Part shown: one piece after another, positions 52,228-60,173 of the stretch
Numbering within the stretch: the stretch's first letter is position 1
Layout: every line of letters starts with the position of its first letter
From: Nocardia rhizosphaerihabitans
GTDB lineage: Bacteria > Actinomycetota > Actinomycetes > Mycobacteriales > Mycobacteriaceae
Direction: 5' to 3'
Assembly (NCBI RefSeq): GCF_014646295.1
Contig: NZ_BMNE01000005.1
Coordinates: 39,743-103,742 of the forward strand
DNA: 64,000 nt
Made by a program: the position numbers and the translations under genes
Notes under the pieces: model-generated
Seen by the model: only the letters and a program-made list of their open reading frames with translations
The model's database searches: none
Told to the model about the DNA's origin: nothing

Positions 52228-53004
52228 TCAAGCGACGGAGAAGAACCCGAGGGTCGGGGCGAACGAGCAGGTCCGGTCACCGTCGGCGGTGGTCGTGGTG
52301 AGCGAACCGGTGATCACCGCGGCGACCCGGCCCGAACCGGTGTCGGCGATGGCGGACAGGGTGGCCGGACCGTCCGGGTTGATGCCGGCCGCGGTGGTGA
52401 GCGGCAGGGTGCCGGAACGTCGGTTGTCCAGGTTGACCCACTGCACGGTCATCGGCGGGTTCTGCACGACGGTAGCCGTTTTGGTGCCGAGCGCGGTGAA
52501 AACGAAACCGGTCTGGCCCGCGGCCGGTCCTGGCGGCGGCAGCTCGGCCGGGCCGGGTACGGCCAGCGCGGTGCCGACGGAATCGGAGGTCGGGCCGATG
52601 CAGCCCTTGCCGATGGTCGGGTAGATGAACTGCGCGATCCGCGGTCCGTCGGACGGCGGGAGCTCGGGACCGCCGCCGCCGCTGCCGTCGAGGAAGGTGA
52701 TGACCCGCTCGAGCGTCGACTTGACCTGCGCCGGGATGCCCGGCGTCGCCAGCAGGACACGGGCCTGGGCCAGGATCGCGGCCTGCGCACCGTCGGCGAT
52801 GGGGCCGGGGGCGGAGACGGCGCTTACGATCGACGGTGCCAGCGCGGCCAGCGTCTCGGAGGGTACGTTCTCCGCGATCGCCGGAACGCTCGGCTGTGCC
52901 GCAGGCTGCGGGGCAGCCATGGTCGATGCCGGTGCGGCGAGTGAGGCACTCACCGCTAGTACGAGAGCGGACAAAGCGGTCCGCGAGCCTCGGGTGCGCA
53001 GCAC
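52228..53004 (-). CDS. Secreted protein of the DUF3068-DUF2613 locus, function unknown
   Basis: The 258-residue protein has a signal peptide (TALSALVLAVSASLAAPASTMA), a helical part to about residue 110, a Gly/Pro hinge, and a beta-rich C-terminal domain with two cysteines (GKGCIGPTSDSVGTAL; DRTCSFAPTLGFFSVA). It is a conserved-looking exported protein of Corynebacteriales type; I do not recognise its function. It is 29 bp upstream of DUF2613 on the same strand and divergent from the TetR gene. Confidence 0.65.
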   Translation of the reverse strand: MLRTRGSRTALSALVLAVSASLAAPASTMAAPQPAAQPSVPAIAENVPSETLAALAPSIVSAVSAPGPIADGAQAAILAQARVLLATPGIPAQVKSTLERVITFLDGSGGGGPELPPSDGPRIAQFIYPTIGKGCIGPTSDSVGTALAVPGPAELPPPGPAAGQTGFVFTALGTKTATVVQNPPMTVQWVNLDNRRSGTLPLTTAAGINPDGPATLSAIADTGSGRVAAVITGSLTTTTADGDRTCSFAPTLGFFSVA

Positions 53005-53074
53005 TGGTCAGCCGTCCTTCTTTGTGGGGATTGGTTGGAGCAGTCCGGAAATGTAAGTGTTATCCCGGGTTTCA

Positions 53075-53080
53075 TATACA
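53075..53080 (+). promoter_or_regulatory. -10 element of a leaderless TetR transcript
   Basis: TATACA (53075-53080) lies eight bases before the GTG at 53089, the spacing expected of a transcription start at the codon itself. No separate Shine-Dalgarno of proper spacing is present. Confidence 0.45.
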
Positions 53081-53088
53081 TTGGAAAG

Positions 53089-53700
53089 GTGACTACAGCG
53101 GACAGGCGGTATGGGGGTCGTACAGTCGTCGCGCGTAAAGCCGAACGGCGCCAGCGGTTCCTGGAAGCAGCGACGCGAATCTTCGCCGAACGCGGGTACG
53201 TCACGTGCTCGCTCGCCGAGGTGTGCGCGGCGGCGGGATTGTCCAAGCGGCAGTTCTACGAGGAGTTCGAGACCCGCGAGGACGTGCTCATCGCGGCCTA
53301 CGACCGCATCCAGGACGACGCGTCGACCGCCGTCGCCGCTGCGGCGGCCGCGCACTCCGACCCGGAGGCCGCGATTCGCGCCGGCCTGGCCGCCTACCTG
53401 GAATCGCTCAGCTCCGACCCGCACCGCGCGCAGGTGGCGCTGATCGAGGTCGTCGGCGTCAGCGATCGGATGGAGAACCATCGCCGGGAACGCCGCCACG
53501 CCTGGTCGGTGCTGATCGAGACCGCGCTGGCAGGCAAGGGCTTCCGGCTGCGCGGCGACGCCCAGCTCACCACGGGACTGCTCACCGGAGCGGTCAACGG
53601 CGTCGCGCACGAATGGCTGCTGCTTGACGCGCGCCCGCCGGTCGGCGAGCTGGTCGATCTGCTCACCGCCGCAGCGTTCTCGCTGGTCGATCAGGACTGA
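53089..53700 (+). CDS. TetR family transcriptional regulator
   Basis: The 203-residue protein has the N-terminal helix-turn-helix RRQRFLEAATRIFAERGYVTCSLAEVCAAAGLSKRQFYEEFETREDVLIAAYD and a helical ligand domain. GTG at 53089 is the probable start; an upstream in-frame ATG lies before the -10 element. It is divergent from the secreted-DUF2613-DUF3068 operon and is the natural candidate for its regulator. Confidence 0.85.
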   Translation: MTTADRRYGGRTVVARKAERRQRFLEAATRIFAERGYVTCSLAEVCAAAGLSKRQFYEEFETREDVLIAAYDRIQDDASTAVAAAAAAHSDPEAAIRAGLAAYLESLSSDPHRAQVALIEVVGVSDRMENHRRERRHAWSVLIETALAGKGFRLRGDAQLTTGLLTGAVNGVAHEWLLLDARPPVGELVDLLTAAAFSLVDQD

Positions 53701-53997
53701 TTTCCACGCAACCGCCGGGAGGGTGGCAACTTCACGCACTTGCCGCTTGCTCAACCCACTCCCTTTCCGGACATTGTGAGACCGGACGGCTTCACAGTGT
53801 GGGACGAGAGTCTGGCATAGTAGTGACCCAGATCGCAACGGCTGAAACTTTGCGATCGGCATCACCTGGGGGGATGTGCTGGTCACGGGTCCAAACAAGC
53901 TCGTGGTGGTAGTGAACCACCACCGGCCTCGCGGGGTGTCCGGTTCGCCGTTTCGCACCCATCGGTACGTGCTCGGCAATCGACCGGCAACCGGCGA
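53701..53997. other. 297-bp gap with possible small RNA or leader
   Basis: The gap lies between the stops of the TetR gene and the convergent kinase gene. It contains a CATAGT -10-like element (53816-53821), the inverted repeat GATCGCAA/TTGCGATC (53831-53857) and a GTGGTGGT/ACCACCAC hairpin (53903-53923). The 12-residue reading MCWSRVQTSSWW (53874-53912) lies between them. A plus-strand transcript of about 100 nt is possible. No conserved protein is visible. Confidence 0.3.
53831..53923 (+). ncRNA. Candidate small RNA or leader-peptide RNA
   Basis: The region from the GATCGCAA/TTGCGATC stem to the GTGGTGGT/ACCACCAC stem looks like a short structured transcript with a 5' stem, a G-rich single strand and a terminal stem. 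The stop codon and two Trp codons of a 12-residue ORF lie in the left arm of the last stem, as in attenuators, but no gene follows on this strand. Promoter calls are weak. It is inference without expression data. Confidence 0.25.
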
Positions 53998-55752
53998 TCA
54001 GGACTTGCGCAGCACCCCGGCGATGCTGCCGCCGAGTGCGCCCGGCGTGCTGTAGTCGAGGGTGCCGTCCTGGCGCAGGGTGACCGTCGATGTCGCGCCG
54101 TCGTCGAGACAGCCGCTCGAACTCTTACCGGTCAGCTTCGCCCGGAAGACCAGGCGGTCGGTGGTGGCTTCGACCAGGGTCTCCGACCGCTCACAGCGCT
54201 CACCGGAGATCATCCCGGTGTTCGACGAGGTGGCCACCTTCTGCCCGACCTTGCCGTTGTCGATGGTCAGCTCGATCGTGAAGCGCACCGGGCCGTCCGC
54301 CGCCTGCCCCTGCCAGCTCCCGACGAAGGCGCTGGGCACCCTGGTGGCCGGGGCCCCGGTGGCGGTCGGCGCGTCCGTGTTTTCGGCGACCGGCGTCGAG
54401 ATGGGCACGCTGCCCGCATCCGGCCGGCCGCGCAGCTGGGCGCCGATCAGGAACGCACCCGCCGCGACCGCCACCGCGACGGTCACCGCCGCGGCCACGA
54501 GGAGGTTGCGGGTGCGGCGCGAGGCCGCGCCATCGGGCAGGACCGGATTCGGTCCCGAGCCAGTATCCGGACGGGTCGCCAGGTGCCAGGCTGTCGGCGA
54601 CAGGGTGGGGTCGCCGGCTCCGCCGACCGGCCGACGGACAGGCGAATACGGCGCGGGGGTGTACCCGCCGACGTTCGCCGCAGGCAGGGGAGCGCCAGGG
54701 GGCGGTGTATGGCCGCCGGTGGTCGCCGCAGGCAGGGCAACGCCAGGGAACGCCGCGTGCCCGCCGGTCGTGGCAGGCGGGACGGCGCCGGTGTGCCTCC
54801 CGGTGGCAGCCGGGCTCGGTATCGGGGTATCCGGTGTGCCGAGGCCGGCTGGGAAATCGGCAGGGCCGGAATCCAGGTCGAGCAGGCGCACCGCGCGCAT
54901 GCTGACTTCCTCGAGCACCGCGGGCGGCAGCCATCCGGATCGCTCGGGCCTGCCGAATCCGGCGAGCTCGGCCAGCACTTCCTGCGGTGTCGGCCTGGCG
55001 GCGGCGTCCTTGGCGACGCAGGCGGCGACCAGCGGGCGCAGCGACGGCGGCAGGCCCTCCAGGCGTGGCTCCTCGTAGACGATCCGCCACAGCATCTGCA
55101 CGATCTCGGCGGAGCCGAACGGGCCATGCCCTGATGCGGCGAAGGTCAGCACACCGCCGAGCGCGAACACATCGCACGCGGGGCCGAGCGGTTCGCCGGT
55201 GACCTGCTCCGGGCACATGAAACCCGGTGAGCCGATGACCTTTCCGGTGGTGGTGAGCGCGGTGTCCTCGACCGCGCGCGCGATGCCGAAGTCGACCACC
55301 TTGGGTCCGTCGACGGCCAGCAGCACATTCGACGGCTTCAGATCGCGATGCACCACGCCCGCACCGTGAATCGCGACGAGCGCTTCGGCCAACCCGTAGC
55401 CGAGGGCGAGCAGCGACGGTTCGACGAAGGGACCGTAACGGGCGACCGCGTCCGAGAGCGCGAGTCCGGCAACGTAACCCGTGGCCAGCCAGGGCGGATC
55501 GGCGTCGACGTCGGCGTCGAGCACCGGCGCGGTGAAAGCCCCGCCGACGCGCCGCGCGGCGACTACCTCTCGGCGGAACCTGACCCGGAATTCGGGGTCG
55601 CCCAGCAGATCCGGCCGGATCACCTTCACCGCGACGGTGCGCCCGCCCGCATTGCGGCCCAGATACACCTTGCCCATGCCACCGGCGCCGAGGACGCCGA
55701 GCAGCCGGTACGCCCCGATCCGGCGTGGATCATCGCTGCCGAGGGGTTGCAT
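53998..55752 (-). CDS. Serine/threonine protein kinase with extracellular sensor domain
   Basis: The 584-residue protein has a Hanks-type kinase domain (GAGGMGKVYLGRN, VAVKVIR, VVHRDLKPSNVLLAVDGPKVVDFGIA, GSPGFMCPEQ). A Pro/Gly/Ala-rich linker and a transmembrane helix near residue 425 (NLLVAAAVTVAVAVAAGAFLIGA) follow. The extracytoplasmic domain of about 120 residues has two cysteines (GERCERSET, SSSGCLDDG). It is a transmembrane sensor kinase of the Pkn type; the ligand is unknown. ATG at 55752 opens the gene. Confidence 0.88.
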   Translation of the reverse strand: MQPLGSDDPRRIGAYRLLGVLGAGGMGKVYLGRNAGGRTVAVKVIRPDLLGDPEFRVRFRREVVAARRVGGAFTAPVLDADVDADPPWLATGYVAGLALSDAVARYGPFVEPSLLALGYGLAEALVAIHGAGVVHRDLKPSNVLLAVDGPKVVDFGIARAVEDTALTTTGKVIGSPGFMCPEQVTGEPLGPACDVFALGGVLTFAASGHGPFGSAEIVQMLWRIVYEEPRLEGLPPSLRPLVAACVAKDAAARPTPQEVLAELAGFGRPERSGWLPPAVLEEVSMRAVRLLDLDSGPADFPAGLGTPDTPIPSPAATGRHTGAVPPATTGGHAAFPGVALPAATTGGHTPPPGAPLPAANVGGYTPAPYSPVRRPVGGAGDPTLSPTAWHLATRPDTGSGPNPVLPDGAASRRTRNLLVAAAVTVAVAVAAGAFLIGAQLRGRPDAGSVPISTPVAENTDAPTATGAPATRVPSAFVGSWQGQAADGPVRFTIELTIDNGKVGQKVATSSNTGMISGERCERSETLVEATTDRLVFRAKLTGKSSSGCLDDGATSTVTLRQDGTLDYSTPGALGGSIAGVLRKS

Positions 55753-55847
55753 CGCGTGTGGATCCTTCGAGAAATCGGCTGAACCTGCCCGGTCACTCTA
55801 ACCGCAAGAGCCGTAGACGAACTGGGCTCGCGACCAGCACCGTCTGT

Positions 55848-56744
55848 CTACAGATCGGCCAGTGCCAGGCCGGTCAGTGGGTTTCCCAGCCGGACCAGGA
55901 CGGTGTCGGTGCCCGCGCCCACGTCGACCAGTCTGATGGTGCCGCCCAGCTCGCTCACGTAGAAGCAGGTGCCGAGGGCGGCCAGGCCGATCGCTTCCCG
56001 GAAACCGTGGGAGAGGACCTGCGGAACGCCGACTTCGGGTTGCACGGTGGCGGTGTAGAGGGCGTTGCCGTCGGGGGCGGCGCCGCGATCGGTCCACACC
56101 AGGTGGCCGATGCCGTGCAGCGCGAGGTCGACGGGTTCGGGCAGGTTCTGCCACAGCAGCTCGAGATCGGAGCGGGCGGCCGGGTCGGCGCCGGGTGGCA
56201 GGTCCATCGGGGCGCGGAAGATCCGGCCGTCGCCCGCCTTGGCCGCTCCCTTCTGGGTCCAATAGACGAGGCGGCGGTCGAGATCTAGACAGATGCCGAC
56301 GCACCAGTTCCTGGACTCGCGCGCGTCGGCCTCGCCCTGACCGGTCACCACGATCGGATGCAGGTCGCCGCCGTTCAGATCGCAGGTGAGCACCGCCATG
56401 CCCTCGCGGTCGCACCAATACAACCGGCCCTTCTCGAAATCGGCGGCGATCTGCTTGCCGGTGGTGAAGGTGCCCGGCGGCACGATGGTGGTGCGGTTGC
56501 CGCCGTCGAGGTCGACCCGTTCGATGGAACCGTTGCGCGTGAAGAACTCCGGGTCGGTGCCCGACGCGGCGCCGGGGTCGGGCGCGCCCATGTTGGTCCA
56601 ATAGATATGGCCGCGCAGCTGATCGACGACGACGCCGTCGGGGAACTGGTCGAGCCCGTCCACGACCGTGCGCACCGCACTGCCGCCGAGCGAGACGGCG
56701 AGCATGGCTCCGGCGTTCAGATCGAGCGTGAGCAGCTCGGTCAT
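55848..56744 (-). CDS. YWTD-repeat beta-propeller (SMP-30/LDLR-like) protein
   Basis: The 298-residue protein has repeated YWTN/YWCD/YWTQ/VWTD motifs (GHIYWTNMG, RLYWCDREG, LVYWTQKG, HLVWTDRG) and NRTTIVPPG and YTATVQPEVG blades of a six-bladed propeller. It has no signal peptide, so it is likely cytoplasmic. Family members bind ligands or act as lactonases; none can be assigned. It lies 95 bp from the kinase start on the same strand. Confidence 0.7.
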   Translation of the reverse strand: MTELLTLDLNAGAMLAVSLGGSAVRTVVDGLDQFPDGVVVDQLRGHIYWTNMGAPDPGAASGTDPEFFTRNGSIERVDLDGGNRTTIVPPGTFTTGKQIAADFEKGRLYWCDREGMAVLTCDLNGGDLHPIVVTGQGEADARESRNWCVGICLDLDRRLVYWTQKGAAKAGDGRIFRAPMDLPPGADPAARSDLELLWQNLPEPVDLALHGIGHLVWTDRGAAPDGNALYTATVQPEVGVPQVLSHGFREAIGLAALGTCFYVSELGGTIRLVDVGAGTDTVLVRLGNPLTGLALADL

Positions 56745-56844
56745 GACTTCGGCCTCATCGCTCCAGACTATCGCCGCCGCCTGGGCAAACGGGGTCGCGA
56801 CGCCGTACCCCGTCGCGACCGGTCAGAATGTGATTGCCTTATCC

Positions 56845-56871
56845 TCACGTTCTTCACGTTCTTCACGTTCT
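56845..56871 (+). repeat. Three tandem TCACGTTCT 9-mers before the DUF445 gene
   Basis: TCACGTTCT is repeated perfectly at 56845-56853, 56854-56862 and 56863-56871, ending 29 bases before the ATG at 56901. The next bases (TCGCACG) are a diverged partial copy. It may be a 5'-UTR slippage tract or a multimeric protein-binding site. Confidence 0.7.
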
Positions 56872-56900
56872 TCGCACGTCAGCACCAAGGGGGCTGCTCG

Positions 56901-58256
56901 ATGACCACACTGGCCTCCGGACTCTTCATCGATTGGGAAGAGCTGACGGGGCAGTCGAAATTCGTGGTCGACCTGGTGAGTTTCCCCATCTTCAGCGCGC
57001 TGGCAGGCTGGCTCACCAACTGGACCGGCGTGCTCATGCTGTTCTGGCCGGTGCAGTTCAAGGGCTTCCGGGTGCCGATGCTGCACGTGCTGTACCCCTA
57101 TCTACCGCGCCGGGTGCAGGTGCTGCCGACGTTCTCCGGTGACGGGCGCAGGCTCGGTTTCCAGGGCTTCATCCCGGCCCGTGCCGAGAAAATGGCCAGC
57201 ATCTGCGTCGACAAGGCGCTGATGCGGATCGGCAGTCCGCGCGATTTCATCCACGAACTCGACCTCGACGGCATCGGCGACTACCTCGCCGAACGGGCCC
57301 GCGACCAGGTACGCCCGATCGTCGACGAGATCATGTACCGGGAGAATCCCGACCTGTGGCGCTCGCTGCCGCGGCCGGTGAAGCAGGCCGTCTACCAGCG
57401 CGTCGACCGGCAGCTGCCCGCGCTGGGCCGACGCGCGTTCGCGAGCCTCGGCGACAATATCGACCAGCTGCTCGACGTCAAGAACTTCGTGATCAGGTAC
57501 CTCGAGAAGAACCCCGACATCCTCAAGGACCTGACCACCACCATCGCGGCGCCGGAGCTGAAGTTCATGGTGCGGGTCGGTCTGCTCGGCGCGCCGTTCG
57601 GCCTGATCCTGGCGCTGTACCTGCACGTGCACCCGCAGATCCCGTACTGGGGGCTGGTGCCGACGTGGGTGATCGTGCTGCTGGCCTCGGCGGCGATCGG
57701 CGTCATCGTGAACGTCATCGCGATCAAGATGGTGTTCGAACCCGGCGATCCGCAGCCGCGCTACAAGTACCTGTGGCGCCAGGCCCTGCTGGCCAAGCGC
57801 CAGCCGCAGGCGGCGACCGACCTCGCGCACATCCTGGCCTACCAGGTGCTGACCGTGGAGAACCTGTCCAACGAGCTGCTCGATGGGCCGAACGGCGACA
57901 AGACCAAGCAGCTGATCGAGCGGGTGGTCGCCGAGGAGATCCGTCAGCAGCTGGGCCCGACCGCGTTCATGGTGCGCGCGGCGATGGGCAAGAAGGGCTA
58001 CGAGAACCTGGCCCTCGCCGGTGCGGGCGCGGGCATGAGCCTGGCACCGGAGATGGTCGACGACGAGAAGTTCGTACTGGAGCAGGCGAAGAAGATCGAC
58101 GAGTTCGCCGACCGCAAGCTGCAGAAACTGACGCCGGGCGAGTTCATGGAGATGTTCTACGCCGCGGTGGAGCAGGATGCGTGGCTGTTGTATCTGCATG
58201 GTGGCGCGCTAGGTATCGCCGTCGGCGGGATGCACCTGCTGACCTTCGGTTGGTAG
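56901..58256 (+). CDS. DUF445 family membrane protein
   Basis: The 451-residue protein has an N-terminal hydrophobic part (VDLVSFPIFSALAGWLTNWTGVLMLFWPV), a long soluble region with coiled-coil character, then two more hydrophobic segments around residues 230-275 (GLILALYLHVHPQIPYWGLVPTWVIVLLASAAIGVIVNVIAIKMVF). The tail ends ALGIAVGGMHLLTFGW. DUF445 (UPF0754) proteins are membrane proteins of unknown function. The ATG at 56901 follows the tandem repeats and GGGGG. Confidence 0.75.
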   Translation: MTTLASGLFIDWEELTGQSKFVVDLVSFPIFSALAGWLTNWTGVLMLFWPVQFKGFRVPMLHVLYPYLPRRVQVLPTFSGDGRRLGFQGFIPARAEKMASICVDKALMRIGSPRDFIHELDLDGIGDYLAERARDQVRPIVDEIMYRENPDLWRSLPRPVKQAVYQRVDRQLPALGRRAFASLGDNIDQLLDVKNFVIRYLEKNPDILKDLTTTIAAPELKFMVRVGLLGAPFGLILALYLHVHPQIPYWGLVPTWVIVLLASAAIGVIVNVIAIKMVFEPGDPQPRYKYLWRQALLAKRQPQAATDLAHILAYQVLTVENLSNELLDGPNGDKTKQLIERVVAEEIRQQLGPTAFMVRAAMGKKGYENLALAGAGAGMSLAPEMVDDEKFVLEQAKKIDEFADRKLQKLTPGEFMEMFYAAVEQDAWLLYLHGGALGIAVGGMHLLTFGW

Positions 58257-58266
58257 CGGCCAAGAA

Positions 58267-58290
58267 CAAGCACGCATGCTTGCATTTTTC
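58267..58290 (+). terminator. Terminator after the DUF445 gene
   Basis: CAAGCA (58267-58272) pairs with TGCTTG (58277-58282) across CGCA and is followed by CATTTTTC, a good Rho-independent layout. Confidence 0.7.
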
Positions 58291-58360
58291 TGGGGTCGCT
58301 GAGATTCTTGGTGACGAGGCGCACCCGTACCGGGTCGCGCCATGATCGGCAAGGGAACAG

Positions 58361-59152
58361 ATGGCTGACCTCGCAGCGCTCCTCGACGACTTCGCCGCCG
58401 AATGCGCGGATCTGGAAAACCTGGTCGCACCACTGACCCCCGAACAGTGGCAGACGCCCACCCCGTCGCCCGGGTGGGACATCACCACCCAGATCGCCCA
58501 CCTGACCTGGACCGACGAGGTGTCCAAGCTCGCCGCCACCGACGGCGAGACCTTCACGACGTTGCTGACCGAGGCCGCGCCGAAGATGTTCACCTTCGTC
58601 GACGAGGCCGCCGAGGAAGTGGCGAAGACCCCGCCCGCCGAGCTGCTCGTGCGCTGGCGCGCGGGCCGCGAGGAGTTGATCGCCGCGCTGGCCGCCGTGC
58701 CCGCGGGCACCAAGCTGCCCTGGTTCGGCCCGCCGATGAGCCCGGCGTCGATGATCTCGGCCCGCATCATGGAAACCTGGGCGCACGGGCAGGACGTCGC
58801 CGACGCGCTCGGCGTCGACCGCACGCCCACCGCCCGGCTGCGCACGGTCGCCCACATCAGCGTCCGCACCAGGAACTTCGCCTACACCGTCCACGGTGAA
58901 TCCGGCCCCGCCGAAGAATTCCGGGTGGAACTGACCGCACCCGACGGCACCCTGTGGACCTGGGGCCCCGAGGACGCGAAGCAGCGCGTCAGCGGCCCGG
59001 CCGTCGACTTCTGCCTGGTCGCCACCCAGCGCCGCCATCGCGACGACACCGCACTGGTCACCGAGGGCCCGGACGCCGAACACTGGCTCGGCATCGCACA
59101 GGCCTTCGCCGGTCCGCCCGGATCCGGTCGCGAAGCAGGCCAGTTCGCCTGA
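58361..59152 (+). CDS. TIGR03084 family mycothiol-dependent isomerase-like metal-binding protein
   Basis: The 263-residue protein has an N-terminal MDMPI-like helical bundle with metal ligands in ITTQIAHLTWTDE and ARIMETWAHGQDVADALG, and a C-terminal SCP2-like beta part (VELTAPDGTLWTWGPEDAKQRVSGPAVDFCLVATQR). TIGR03084 proteins occur in mycothiol-producing actinobacteria and probably act on thiol-linked substrates. GGGAAC precedes the ATG at 58361. The 334-bp gap that follows has no gene. Confidence 0.8.
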   Translation: MADLAALLDDFAAECADLENLVAPLTPEQWQTPTPSPGWDITTQIAHLTWTDEVSKLAATDGETFTTLLTEAAPKMFTFVDEAAEEVAKTPPAELLVRWRAGREELIAALAAVPAGTKLPWFGPPMSPASMISARIMETWAHGQDVADALGVDRTPTARLRTVAHISVRTRNFAYTVHGESGPAEEFRVELTAPDGTLWTWGPEDAKQRVSGPAVDFCLVATQRRHRDDTALVTEGPDAEHWLGIAQAFAGPPGSGREAGQFA

Positions 59153-59486
59153 GAAGTACTGCTGAACAGGCGAGCGCCGTTCTCTGAGCGCCATCCGTGC
59201 CGACTGCCCCGGACTTCGTTGGCCGGGGGTTGACCACCGTGGCAGTCGTGAATGACGCTCGCCTGCCTAGCCGGGATACCCACCGAGCGGATGTGAGAAA
59301 CAACCACGCCCTCGATACACCGCGCTGACTACGACTTATAGGTCGCGCGTCCAGATGTGGTCCTGATCTCACCGACGGAGAGTGCTAACTCCAGCTAGCA
59401 CCCCGTACGGTGGAATTCAGCGCGTGGCTTTCAACGATGCGGGCCCCGTTCCCTCGGGTTTACCCACACGCAGGAAGGACCGCATC
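59153..59486. other. 334-bp intergenic region
   Basis: No gene was found. The inverted repeat GTGCTA (59382-59387)/TAGCAC (59396-59401) includes GAGTGCTAA-like text but does not form a proper CIRCE element. The downstream gene's ribosome binding site AGGAAGGA is at the end. Confidence 0.6.
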
Positions 59487-60173
59487 GTGACCGCACATCG
59501 ACCAGCGCAGATCGTGCGCCTGTCCGCGACCGTCATCGCCGGCGCCGCCAGCCTCTGCCTCACCGTGGCCGCGGGCGCCTACATCGTCAATCACATGCCC
59601 GAACTCGCGCCGCCGCCGGCTGTCGACCACGCGACGCCTTCCGATTCACCCGGCAACGGGCACCCTCGCCCACAGCTCGCCGGAGACTCTTCGCCGCGCT
59701 CCGCCAGCGATATGGTCGAACTCGCGATGTGGTCCGACCGTGCGGTGCCGACGACGGCGCGCACCGCGGCGACAACACCGCAGTCCGGCACCGGTGCGAC
59801 ACCGGACAATTCGACACTGGGCGGACGACTGCGGATCGGCACGAGCAGCTACGTCGGCGCGCAGGTCGCGCCCGCGCGCACCGACACCATCGCGTTCACG
59901 GTGGACACCAATCTGGTGACGACCATCGCGACGAAATACCTCGGCATCACGGCCGATCCGACCGGTGTGACCGCGCTGCGCACCGAACTCGACACGCGCC
60001 GTGGCGAACTGGTTTTCGTCCTGTCCGATCCCGGTCTCGGCAGCCATACCCTGCGCGTCGAGCGGGTGCAGAAGCCGTCGACCGATGTACAGAACGGCAC
60101 CGAACCGGCCGCGGCCGCGACGCCGGCACCGGAGTCGCCCGACGACGAGGCGCCGACTACCGTCGGCGTGTGA
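59487..60173 (+). CDS. Secreted protein coupled to lhgO, function unknown
   Basis: The 228-residue protein begins with a signal peptide (AQIVRLSATVIAGAASLCLTVAAGAYIV), has a low-complexity Pro/Thr/Ala region to about residue 110, then a compact domain with IAFTVDTNLVTTIATKYLGITADPTGVTALRTELDTRRGELVFVLSD. It ends in an acidic Pro-rich tail. The GTG at 59487 is set by AGGAAGGA. Its TGA stop overlaps the GTG of the oxidase gene by GTGA. Confidence 0.6.
   Translation: MTAHRPAQIVRLSATVIAGAASLCLTVAAGAYIVNHMPELAPPPAVDHATPSDSPGNGHPRPQLAGDSSPRSASDMVELAMWSDRAVPTTARTAATTPQSGTGATPDNSTLGGRLRIGTSSYVGAQVAPARTDTIAFTVDTNLVTTIATKYLGITADPTGVTALRTELDTRRGELVFVLSDPGLGSHTLRVERVQKPSTDVQNGTEPAAAATPAPESPDDEAPTTVGV

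Noticed and set aside
59382..59401. CIRCE element (HrcA operator) before the secreted protein gene
   Set aside because: Only one half-site is CIRCE-like and the second half is in the wrong orientation and spacing; no chaperone gene follows.
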